Positions 14,542 to 22,377 of a stretch of 29,349 nucleotides of DNA are shown here, one piece after another; within the stretch, counting starts at the first letter, position 1, and the number at the start of each line of letters is the position of its first letter. Location: IMG/VR virus record IMGVR_UViG_3300024062_000039, positions 1-29,349 of that record; one strand, 5' to 3'. The position numbers were made by a program, and so were the translations under genes. A model generated the notes under the pieces. It did no database searches. It was not told the DNA's origin and saw only the letters and a list, made by a program, of their open reading frames with translations. This stretch comes from a virus.

Positions 14542-16375
14542 TATAAAAGTAAAATTAAGTGACAAGGCATCAGCCGGGTTTAAAAAACTCGGCAAAAATG
14601 TCGGCGGTGTTACCAAAAAACTAACCATGATGTCGAATAAGATGGCTCTAACGAGGCAGAAATTCGAAGGCATTGGTAAGAGTGGTAAAAGCATAGCTGG
14701 TGCTGGTCGTAGAATAACGATGGGCTTAGGCGCTCCGTTAGCTTTACTCGGGGCTTCAGCTATTAGAGCCGGTCTAAACTTCGATAAGGCTATGAATGAA
14801 GTTGAGGCTAAGGCTGAGGTAGCCGGTAAATCAATTCTCGACCTTAGAAACCAGGCTAAAGAGCTAGGCGCTACAACCAAATTTAGCGCTTCACAGGCAG
14901 CATCAGCTATGGTTGAGATGGCCAAGGCTGGAAATGATACTCAAAAAATATATGATTCAATGCCAGCTATTTTAAGTTTAGCGGCGGCTTCCAATATGGA
15001 TATTGGCGAGACTGCAGACATCGCAACCAATATCATGGGGGCATTTAAATTAGAAGCTAAGGACATGACTCGGGTTGCTGATGTGATGGCTTCCACCATG
15101 GCTAGCTCAAATGTCGATATGTCAAATCTATCTGAAACCATGAAGGTAGCCGCGCCTGTTGCTGCCAAGTATGGTTTAACTATCGAATCAATGTCAGCGG
15201 CTACCGGATTGCTTGGAAATATTGGTATCAAGGGATCTATGGCAGGGACTACTCTTAGGGCTATGTTTATCAATATGGCTACCATGACGCCTAAAGTAAA
15301 AAAGGGATTGCGTGGAATGGGCGTCGAGATTACCGATAGTAACGGCAATCTTTTAGACTTTACTAAAGTGCTTCAGAATCTTGGTAAGGCTTTACCTCAT
15401 TTAGATCAGGCTTCAAGAATAAAAGTATTGAAAGATATTTTTGGTAAAAGAGCTATCGCTGGTGCGAGTGAACTAACCGACATGGCCACAAATGGTAAGC
15501 TTCAAAAATTCATAAAAAAACTAGGCAAAGTAGAAGGCGCGGCTAAAACCATGGCTGATACCATGGAGCAAGGCGCTGTTGGAGCCGTTACCAAAATGAA
15601 ATCAGCATTTGAAGGTGCTCAAATTGCAATAGCTGAATCTGGTTTGTTAGATTCGTTTGCAAAGTTTGCTGTTGAAGCTGCTAATATGTTCGCTTCTATT
15701 TCTAGGACAAACCCCGCTATATTAAAATGGGGCGTTATTATAGCCGGTGCTGCAGTCGCATTTGGTCCTTTACTAGTGGCTCTTGGCTCATTGATGATTA
15801 TGCTTCCAACTATAATAGGCGCGTTTTCAGCGCTAGGACTTACCACGGGTTTAACCCTTGGCCCTATAATTTTGGCCCTTGCCGGTATAGCTCTTGGTAT
15901 GGCTTCAGTCGGTAGAGCGATTTTTGTTATGCTTACAAATTGGGACGGCGTTAAACTATCTTTCCTTTCTATTATAGATACTATTGGCGATGCTTTCGAT
16001 GATATGATTCTTGGTATTCAAGATTCTATCCCTGATTTTATTGTTAAGTTCGCTGGCATTGAGTTAGATACTGACAAAAAACGAAAAGAATTAGAAAAAA
16101 AACGAAAAGAAAGAGATCTAAGAAGAGCCTTTGAGATCAGCGCTAGCATGGGAACTACTGCAAGTGGCGCGACTAGAGAGAGCCTAACTCAAGGATTCAC
16201 TAAGACCTTGAAAGAAAAAAGGGAGCATAGAGAAAAACTGGCTACCTTCGGGCCTCAAAATTCTAAGGTCGATGTAGTATTTAAAAACGCTCCGCTAGGC
16301 TTAAGAGCTAACGCCGATGATAAAAATACAAATGTAAGCTTTAGCAATGTTGGATTTCTAGGAGGCGGTTTATAA
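14528..16375 (+). CDS. Tail tape measure protein
   Basis: The product sets tail length and enters the host membrane on ejection. It has the TP901-type core (residues ~90-270: NFDKAMNEVEAKAEVAGKS, GATTKFSASQAASAMVEMAKAG, ASSNVDMSNLSETMKVAAPVAAKYG, GIKGSMAGTTLR). Strongly hydrophobic, membrane-like stretches follow at ~400-470. The C-terminus is charged (KKRKELEKKRKERDLRR). About 620 residues predict a tail near 90-95 nm using the usual 0.15 nm per residue. The frame is open to TTG at 14507; GTG at 14528 has AAAGGA upstream at about 11 bases and is preferred, giving 615 residues. It follows the chaperone, as in all such operons. Confidence 0.88.
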   Translation: MPTSNIKVKLSDKASAGFKKLGKNVGGVTKKLTMMSNKMALTRQKFEGIGKSGKSIAGAGRRITMGLGAPLALLGASAIRAGLNFDKAMNEVEAKAEVAGKSILDLRNQAKELGATTKFSASQAASAMVEMAKAGNDTQKIYDSMPAILSLAAASNMDIGETADIATNIMGAFKLEAKDMTRVADVMASTMASSNVDMSNLSETMKVAAPVAAKYGLTIESMSAATGLLGNIGIKGSMAGTTLRAMFINMATMTPKVKKGLRGMGVEITDSNGNLLDFTKVLQNLGKALPHLDQASRIKVLKDIFGKRAIAGASELTDMATNGKLQKFIKKLGKVEGAAKTMADTMEQGAVGAVTKMKSAFEGAQIAIAESGLLDSFAKFAVEAANMFASISRTNPAILKWGVIIAGAAVAFGPLLVALGSLMIMLPTIIGAFSALGLTTGLTLGPIILALAGIALGMASVGRAIFVMLTNWDGVKLSFLSIIDTIGDAFDDMILGIQDSIPDFIVKFAGIELDTDKKRKELEKKRKERDLRRAFEISASMGTTASGATRESLTQGFTKTLKEKREHREKLATFGPQNSKVDVVFKNAPLGLRANADDKNTNVSFSNVGFLGGGL

Positions 16376-17613
16376 TGGCTGGTATCTGGGCGAGAAGATT
16401 AAAATCAGCTTCATTTAGAGGCGTTCCTTTCTTCATAGATAGCCATGAGTTTAAGACGGGTAGAAATACCGTAGCTCATGAGGCCCCTGATCAAAACAAA
16501 ACCTTTGCAGAAGATATCGGATTAAAAACCCGTGAGTTTTCTATTCAGGGCCATATCCTTGGTGATGATTATTTTCGCCTAAGAGATAACTTAATCGATG
16601 CTTGCGAAGAAACTGGAAGCGGTGAATTATCTCACCCTTATCTAGGCGTTAAAACCGTTCAATGCGTTGATTTTAACTTTGCTGAAGATACCCAGGAGGG
16701 CCGGGTTGCTAGATTTAACATTAAGTTTATCGATGCTGGGGAGTCAAATTTCCCCTCTAATTTATTCGATGTTGTAGCTGAGTATTTCGATGCTGCTAAT
16801 AACGCGATTGATTCGGTTAAATCTGCTTTCGATGCTGTTTATAGCTTGGCTAATTTGCCTGGTTTTGTAACTGATGAAATGACCGTTCTAGTTGGCAATA
16901 TGCTTGACCTTGTAGAAAATTCTCTAGATACGGTTTCGGTAGTCGATTCTAAAAAAGCAGAAATGAAAGAAAAGATAGCTACTTTAAGGGCCGATATAAC
17001 AACGCTTGCGGCTTCAGCTAATTTAATATCAACCGAAGGCATCAACCTAATTAAAGATTTGAAAGAGGTTGTCGCAGAATCTACCGAAGATGATAGCGCT
17101 GCAATAGATACCAATTCTGGCAAGGATGATACCTTAACCATATTCGATACCTTGCTTACGTTCAACGATGACGCTCCCGATCTAGATGATTCAACCGATA
17201 CTAGGTCGGCTCAAAAGGTCGCCGCTGACGCTTTCGAGGCGCTAGTTAAACAAGCTACTATAATTACCTTAGCCGATCAGTCTGTTGTAAAAGAATTTAA
17301 AACAATCAACGCCGCTGACTCTCAAAGGGAAAGCCTTGTAGATTTGATTGAAGGCCAATTGGATTCTATTACCGATGATGATTTGTTTCAAAATTTCCAA
17401 GATTTAAAAGCAAATATAATCAAAGCAATTCCAAATGAAAATGCAATTACTGCCAATGAGGTAGAGGTTGAGACTAAGGCCGTTATGCCTGTATTAGCTT
17501 TGGTTTATGATCTTAATGAAAATCTAGATAATGAAAAAGATTTCATCGATAGAAATAAGGTTAGGCACCCAGGTTTTATAACTCCGGGTTCCTATACGGG
17601 ACTAAATGGTTGA
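16375..17613 (+). CDS. DNA circularisation protein N-domain, tail/baseplate protein (Mu gp43-like)
   Basis: The N-terminal ~120 residues match the DNA_circ_N domain (ASFRGVPFFIDSHEFKTGRNTVAHEAP, then KTREFSIQGHILGDDYF and DACEETGSGELSHPYLG), which despite its name is a baseplate or tail-tip component in Mu-like phages. The rest is helical and acidic, probably coiled-coil. GGAGG lies 9 bases before ATG 16375, which overlaps the tape measure stop. It sits directly before the hub gene, as in Mu. Confidence 0.85.
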   Translation: MAGIWARRLKSASFRGVPFFIDSHEFKTGRNTVAHEAPDQNKTFAEDIGLKTREFSIQGHILGDDYFRLRDNLIDACEETGSGELSHPYLGVKTVQCVDFNFAEDTQEGRVARFNIKFIDAGESNFPSNLFDVVAEYFDAANNAIDSVKSAFDAVYSLANLPGFVTDEMTVLVGNMLDLVENSLDTVSVVDSKKAEMKEKIATLRADITTLAASANLISTEGINLIKDLKEVVAESTEDDSAAIDTNSGKDDTLTIFDTLLTFNDDAPDLDDSTDTRSAQKVAADAFEALVKQATIITLADQSVVKEFKTINAADSQRESLVDLIEGQLDSITDDDLFQNFQDLKANIIKAIPNENAITANEVEVETKAVMPVLALVYDLNENLDNEKDFIDRNKVRHPGFITPGSYTGLNG

Positions 17614-18814
17614 TATAAATGTAATCAAGAATAGTTTTGTAAATCCTTTGAATGGCTCCGGTCAAACTGACAAGGATGCTATCTCTGTTTTTATCAATGG
17701 TACCACTTACAATTCTTGGACTGATATATCTATCAATCGTGATCTTGATTCTGCTATTGGTTCTTTTACCATGTCGTTTGTTGATAAATGGCGACAATCT
17801 GGCGATAGTTGGGTTATTACTCCGGGCCAGAAAATAGCTATTAAAATCGGCAATAGAAAGCTGCCTGTATTAAATGGATTTGTTGATTCTGTTGAGGCTT
17901 CGATTTCTAATACAGATCGCTCTATTTCCGTTACTGGCAGGGATAGAACTTGCGACCTTGCCGACTGCAGTTATATTGAAGAAAATGAAATTTCATCTAT
18001 TACCTTTTTAGGTCTTTGCGAAAAGATGGCTGGGTTTTTTGGTATCGATGTATATTATGAAAGCCCATTATATTTAGGCCCTTTGGATACGCCATTTAAG
18101 TTTATCTATCAGCAAGGCGATTCAATGCTAGAGGCTTTGTATAAAGAGGGTAAGCCAAGGGGTTTTAATCTAAAGACTGACGGCGAAGGCAATTTAGTTA
18201 TCTTTAATCGCAATGCCTCTGAGACTTTAACAAGATCGCCGGTTGCTCTATCTCAGGATGGAAATATTTTAAAAGCTTCCGTTTCTTTAGATCAATCCGA
18301 TCGATATTCTACCTATATAGTTAAGGGCCAATCCTCAAATGATGCGCTTGGTTGGGGCCTTAAAAAGAATACTCCAAAGGGTTCGGCTGATGATAGGGGC
18401 GTGACTAGAACTAGGCCGCTTGTGGTTATTTCTGATACTGAGGTCGATGATGTCACAGCACAAACACAAGCCGAACAAGAAGCCGATATTCGCAAGCGCC
18501 AATCCAACGATATATCTGCTGAAGTCCAGGGCTGGACTAAAACGCCATTGGGTGAACTTTGGTCGGTGGGCGATATTGTGCCTGTTGACGCTGGCTTTAT
18601 TGGTATTTCTAACGTCGATTTGCTTATAAAAAGCATTGGTCTATCGAAGTCAACTTCGGGCGGTACTATTACAACCATTGGAATGACTACGCCCGATTCA
18701 TTTAGAAACGAAAAAACCAAAACATCGGGCAATGATTTGTATGAAAAATTAGGATGGAAATTCACCTCTTCTATATCTAAAGAAAAAGCTTTGGAGCTAT
18801 CGCCAAAATTATGA
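17606..18814 (+). CDS. Baseplate hub protein (Mu gp44/gpP-like)
   Basis: The hub joins tube and spike. The N-terminal beta domain (VFINGTTYNSWTDISINRDLDSAIGSFTMSF) and the later KIGNRKLPVLNGFVDSVEAS, ISVTGRDRTCDLADCS and YQQGDSMLEALYKEG segments follow the gpP / GPD-type hub pattern, including the RDxxxDLxDCS motif. The C-terminal part has the W-x-V-GD-x-VPV region of these proteins. Length (402) is near Mu gp44 (379). It overlaps gp43-like by 8 bases and the spike gene by 4. Confidence 0.88.
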   Translation: MVDINVIKNSFVNPLNGSGQTDKDAISVFINGTTYNSWTDISINRDLDSAIGSFTMSFVDKWRQSGDSWVITPGQKIAIKIGNRKLPVLNGFVDSVEASISNTDRSISVTGRDRTCDLADCSYIEENEISSITFLGLCEKMAGFFGIDVYYESPLYLGPLDTPFKFIYQQGDSMLEALYKEGKPRGFNLKTDGEGNLVIFNRNASETLTRSPVALSQDGNILKASVSLDQSDRYSTYIVKGQSSNDALGWGLKKNTPKGSADDRGVTRTRPLVVISDTEVDDVTAQTQAEQEADIRKRQSNDISAEVQGWTKTPLGELWSVGDIVPVDAGFIGISNVDLLIKSIGLSKSTSGGTITTIGMTTPDSFRNEKTKTSGNDLYEKLGWKFTSSISKEKALELSPKL

Positions 18815-19389
18815 GAATTAAAGACGTTAGAAACATAATTAAGCATATGGTAGGCCCTTTAGCTAAGAGGGTTAGGATGTCTATTGCCAAGGCTGTGATT
18901 GATTCTGTTACTGATAGCACTGATATTCAGTCTTTAAAGGTTCAAATACTAGCCGATGAAGTCATTGGATCTATAGAACGTATGCAGGAGTACGGCTTTA
19001 GTAGCGTGCCATTTAATGGGACTGAAGCCGTTGCAGTTTTTGCAGGTGGCAATAGAGCCAACGGGGTAATTATTGCCACCGATGACAGAAGGCATAGGCC
19101 GAAAGGTTCTGAGGGTGATACCTTTATATATAATGCGGCTGGTGCTATAATAAAGTTAGATAATGCAACGGGTGATATTGAGCTAACCGCTCCTAGCGGG
19201 TTTAAAATCAACGCTTCAGATATATTTTTAGGCGATGAATTAACTGGGGAGTCAGCGGTGAAAGGCGAAAGTCTTAAATCTTGGTTAGATACTCATACAC
19301 ACGTTGGATCCGCGCCAGGCTCTCCAACTTCTCCGCCGTCAATTCCGCTACCAACTACCGCCCTTTCAACTATAACGAAGGTAGAATAA
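18811..19389 (+). CDS. Baseplate spike protein (Mu gp45-like)
   Basis: The membrane-piercing spike sits under the hub. The protein has an N-terminal helix, the OB-like middle (VLAD-EVIGSIERMQEYGFSSVP, then NGTEAVAVFAGGNRANGVIIATDDRRHRP) and a beta-helix tip ending in DTHTHVG with H162 and H164, followed by a Pro/Ser-rich tail. In Mu and P2 spikes the HxH pair at the tip binds iron. Length 192 against 197 in Mu. No good ribosome site: translation is coupled by ATGA overlap to the hub gene. Confidence 0.85.
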   Translation: MRIKDVRNIIKHMVGPLAKRVRMSIAKAVIDSVTDSTDIQSLKVQILADEVIGSIERMQEYGFSSVPFNGTEAVAVFAGGNRANGVIIATDDRRHRPKGSEGDTFIYNAAGAIIKLDNATGDIELTAPSGFKINASDIFLGDELTGESAVKGESLKSWLDTHTHVGSAPGSPTSPPSIPLPTTALSTITKVE

Positions 19390-19595
19390 TGGCCCTAGTT
19401 CAAGCGACAATTGAAACTACTATAAAAACCGAAATGGAAAATACTTTCGGCACGCCTGAAGATGCTGCCGAGATGGATAAATTCGCCGAGTCATTGGCCA
19501 AGATATTTATCGAGATATTAAAAAATCAGATGGTAGTCACTACAACGGTTGTGGGTGGCTCTTCGTCTGGTGTTTACGTGGACGATGTGACATGA
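19389..19595 (+). CDS. Small unknown protein between gp45- and gp46-like genes (68 aa)
   Basis: The frame is open from 19281, but ATG at 19389 overlaps the spike stop (TAATG) and is the likely start. The product is helical (LVQATIETTIKTEMENTFG, then DKFAESLAKIFIEILKNQM) with a small Gly/Ser/Val C-terminus (VVTTTVVGGSSSGVYV). Mu has no gene here. It is probably a small tail-tip or assembly factor. I cannot name a family. The gene is coupled at both ends (19389 and 19592), so it is very likely translated. Confidence 0.65.
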   Translation: MALVQATIETTIKTEMENTFGTPEDAAEMDKFAESLAKIFIEILKNQMVVTTTVVGGSSSGVYVDDVT

Positions 19596-20041
19596 GCGAT
19601 ATAGAAATTGCATTTGTTGACAATCAATTTTGTCTGCAAATAGAAAATGGCGATTTAAAGGATGATCAGGGGCTTGAAACCTCTGTTTCTATTAGTCTTT
19701 TTAGTGATCAGCGAGTGACAGAAGATGAATTAGGCGACCTTGAAACCGACAAAAAAGGCTGGTGGGCTGATTCAATTTCAGAAATTGAAAACGATAAAAT
19801 CGGCTCAAAGCTTTGGCTGCTCTCGCGTTCAAAGCAATCTGATTCTGTATTATCTGATTTTGAAATTTATTCAGCTAAGGCCCTTGAATGGATGACCGAA
19901 GATGGATTAACAAAAAATATTTCTACTTCCGCTGATTATAATGACAACGGCGATTTAATATTAGATATTGAGATAACAAAACCAGATAATAAAGTGATTA
20001 AAATTTCCAGAGTTTGGGACGGCCAGGAGGCTAAACGATAA
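19592..20041 (+). CDS. Baseplate protein (Mu gp46-like, GPW/gp25 relative)
   Basis: gp46 is part of the inner baseplate wedge. The sequence shows the family motif: DGxL-like segment (ENGDLKDDQGLETSVSISLFSDQR), an ED-ELGDLETDKKGWWAD region in which the GWWxD pair is diagnostic of gp46, and a final strand region. Length 149 against 144 in Mu. The ATG overlaps the previous stop by 4 bases; the GGAGG of the next gene lies at its end. Confidence 0.88.
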   Translation: MSDIEIAFVDNQFCLQIENGDLKDDQGLETSVSISLFSDQRVTEDELGDLETDKKGWWADSISEIENDKIGSKLWLLSRSKQSDSVLSDFEIYSAKALEWMTEDGLTKNISTSADYNDNGDLILDIEITKPDNKVIKISRVWDGQEAKR

Positions 20042-21126
20042 TGCCATTTACTAGACCGACATTACCAGAGTTAAGAGATCGCACAAAAGGCGATTTAAGG
20101 ACTGCTACGGGCGTTAAGGCGATCATTCGAAGATCATTCCTTGATGTTCTAGCTAAAGCCATATCGGGCGTAACCCATACCTTACACGGCCATATGGTTT
20201 ATATATCAAAGCAGATGTTTCCTGATCAGGCTGAAGATGAATTTTTGGAAAGATGGGGTTCGATTTATTCCATCGGTCGAAAAGCCGCGACCTTCGCAAA
20301 ATTAAATGTAGCTCTAACGGGAACTGACGGCACCAATATAACTGCCGGAACTGTATACACTAGAGATGATGGTTTAACTTATCAAGTTGAAGCGGTCGCA
20401 GTCGTTGCGACGGGTGTTGCTAGTGTCGTTTTAATTTGTGACACTGAAGGCTCAACGGGTAATCTTGACGCTGGCGAAATCGTTTCTATTCAGTCGCCAA
20501 TAGCTGGCCTTGATAATGATGGTACGGTTTCAAGTACCGACACTGAGGGCGATGATTTAGAATCTGACGATAACTATCGGGCTAGAGTAGTTGATAGAAT
20601 ACAGCAACCTCCTTCGGGCGGTACCGCTAATGATTATATTCAATACGCTACCTCAGTTTCAGGGGTTACTAGGGCTTGGGTTATTCCAGGTGGCATGGGT
20701 GAAGGCACCGTGGTTGTTTACGTGGTCGAAGATGATGAAGTTGATATTTTGCCAGATGTCGCAACACTCGCAGCGGTTCAAGCTGTATTAGATGAAAGCG
20801 CTCCAGTCACAGCGACCACTTTCGCAGTCTCTCCCATTGCTAAAGATTTAGATTTAACAATTAAAATCGAGCCGAATACGGTAGCCGTTCAAGAGGCTAT
20901 CAAGGCTGAGATAAAAGATTTGCTAGCTAGAGAGGCACAAGTAAAAGGCGGCTTCGAAGAGGTTGGATCTCAATACGATGGCATCATTGAAATATCAAAA
21001 ATTCAAGAGGCTATATCAATCGCTTCGGGTGAAGAAGATCATATTTTAGTTTCACCTACTGAGGATGTAGTGCCTTCGCAGGGTGGTTTGGTTATTGAGG
21101 GAACTTATACGTTTCAAGGGATTTAA
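20041..21126 (+). CDS. Baseplate wedge protein, baseplate J family (Mu gp47-like)
   Basis: This protein joins the baseplate wedges to the hub. The N-terminus (FTRPTLPELRDRTKGDLRT), the DEFLERWGSIYSIGRKAATFA segment, the repeated strands with DGLTYQVEAVA and the RVVDRIQQPPSGGTANDYIQYA motif are all typical of the J/gp47 family. Length 361 agrees with Mu gp47 (360). GGAGG at 20024-20028 precedes ATG 20041, which overlaps the gp46-like stop. Confidence 0.92.
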   Translation: MPFTRPTLPELRDRTKGDLRTATGVKAIIRRSFLDVLAKAISGVTHTLHGHMVYISKQMFPDQAEDEFLERWGSIYSIGRKAATFAKLNVALTGTDGTNITAGTVYTRDDGLTYQVEAVAVVATGVASVVLICDTEGSTGNLDAGEIVSIQSPIAGLDNDGTVSSTDTEGDDLESDDNYRARVVDRIQQPPSGGTANDYIQYATSVSGVTRAWVIPGGMGEGTVVVYVVEDDEVDILPDVATLAAVQAVLDESAPVTATTFAVSPIAKDLDLTIKIEPNTVAVQEAIKAEIKDLLAREAQVKGGFEEVGSQYDGIIEISKIQEAISIASGEEDHILVSPTEDVVPSQGGLVIEGTYTFQGI

Positions 21127-21773
21127 TGAGTAGTTTTATTAAAAAATATACAGAGCTATTTAGAAGGCTATTGCCCAAGGGAAAACTTTGGGATGATATC
21201 GCTTGTGATCCTTTATTTGATGGTGTGGTTGGTGAGTTTTCTCGCGTTGAGGAAAGAGCTAACGATTTATTAAATGTCGAGATGGATCCTTGTAGCGCTA
21301 GCGAGATGCTTACAGATTGGGAATCCATGGTAGGCATACCAGATGAGTGTACGCCTTTAGATCAAACGGATGAAGAAAGACGCGCTGCAGTCAAAGAAAG
21401 ACTAGCTAGAATCGGCTCTTTATCAGCTTCGTTTTATGAGCAAATAGGTTCGCTTCTAGGGTTTGATATTACCGTCGAAAACTGCGATGAGTTTTTGGTT
21501 GGCTATGGAACTGTTGGCGATGCGCTTTGTAACTCTCATAGAATCCCTGATGTATTTACCGTTGGCGATCATACCGTGGGCCAGCAATTAGCTGTTTTCG
21601 GTTGGCGATATTATTTCTCTGTTGAAGTCCCGATTAGTGAAAGTAGCTTTTTTAGAGTAGGTGAAAACACTGTTGGCGATCGCCTTCGAGAGTTTGGAAA
21701 TGAAAATGTTCAATGTTCTATTGAGAAATTAAAGCCAGCGCATACTGGAGCGTTTTTTAAATTTACTGAATAA
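21126..21773 (+). CDS. Baseplate protein, DUF2313 family (Mu gp48-like)
   Basis: gp48 connects the wedge to the fibres. The N-terminal LFRRLLPKGKLWDD motif, the DLLNVEMDPCSASEMLTDWESMVGIPD region (WExxxGIPD is diagnostic) and the later C-x-x-C-rich part fit DUF2313. Three related segments in the C-terminal half (VGYGTVGDALC, VGDHTVGQQLAVFG, VGENTVGDRLREFG) look like a short internal repeat. It overlaps the gp47-like stop by one base, with AAGGG upstream. Confidence 0.88.
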   Translation: MSSFIKKYTELFRRLLPKGKLWDDIACDPLFDGVVGEFSRVEERANDLLNVEMDPCSASEMLTDWESMVGIPDECTPLDQTDEERRAAVKERLARIGSLSASFYEQIGSLLGFDITVENCDEFLVGYGTVGDALCNSHRIPDVFTVGDHTVGQQLAVFGWRYYFSVEVPISESSFFRVGENTVGDRLREFGNENVQCSIEKLKPAHTGAFFKFTE

Positions 21774-21790
21774 CTAAAAGGAGTTTACGC

Positions 21791-22366
21791 ATGAAAAAAA
21801 CAGATGCTTCAGGGCATGATAATAACGAATACACGGAAGGAAATCCGGCCTTAAATATACCCGCAACGGTGGTTGGTTCCGAAGAGATGAATAATATTCA
21901 AAATGAGATAGTCGCAGTGGTTGAAGCTGCTGGGATTACCCTTGATGGTTCTGACCAGGATCAAATGCTGCAAGCTATCAACATTGGAATCTCTGAAGGC
22001 GGCTTAGGAGCCACTACATTAAACGTATCTCAATCCCTGCTAGATAACCAAGCTGCTACCACAATAAACGGCCTAGAGTTTTCAGCGGCGAGCGAGTTAG
22101 CTGTTGATATCCGCTACCACGTTTTAAGGCGTGATGATTCTGATAATTATGTAGAATCTGGAAAGATTCATTTATCATATAATTCCGAAACTACTTCATG
22201 GGATATCTCGGTAGATACCAATGATCATTCGGGCAATACTAAAGCGCCAGGACAAATCACATTTACTGTAAATGCTTCCGGTCAAGTTCAATACGCGACT
22301 ACAAGTTTTGGCGGTGCTAATTATTCTGGTTTAATTAAAGCTTCATTTAACAAAGTTATAGTGTAA
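21791..22366 (+). CDS. Short tail fibre protein, N-terminal attachment type (191 aa)
   Basis: The start is typical of phage tail fibres: YTEGNPALNIPATVVGSEEMNNIQNEI, with the NxIQxEI motif found after the baseplate gene in Mu-like and P2-like phages, and a VVEAAGITLDGSDQDQMLQAI segment. The rest (residues 80-191) is beta-rich and Ser/Thr/Asn-rich, fit for a trimeric domain. It is short for a full fibre and may be an adaptor on which later fibre parts are mounted. Strong AAAAGGAG site before the ATG. It follows the gp48-like gene. Confidence 0.7.
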   Translation: MKKTDASGHDNNEYTEGNPALNIPATVVGSEEMNNIQNEIVAVVEAAGITLDGSDQDQMLQAINIGISEGGLGATTLNVSQSLLDNQAATTINGLEFSAASELAVDIRYHVLRRDDSDNYVESGKIHLSYNSETTSWDISVDTNDHSGNTKAPGQITFTVNASGQVQYATTSFGGANYSGLIKASFNKVIV

Positions 22367-22377
22367 GGGGTTACGAG

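Noticed and set aside
14488-14925. Long antisense open frame (145 codons) across the tape measure start
   Set aside because: It is the complement of a strongly recognised tape measure gene with no ribosome site. Its composition is that of a shadow frame.
14941-15348. Antisense open frame (135 codons) in the tape measure gene
   Set aside because: Shadow of the TP901-type core; no start signal or neighbours on that strand.
18313-18846. Antisense open frame of 177 codons over the hub gene
   Set aside because: The plus-strand hub protein has clear gp44 motifs here. The antisense frame has no ribosome site and a low-complexity Ser/Val composition.
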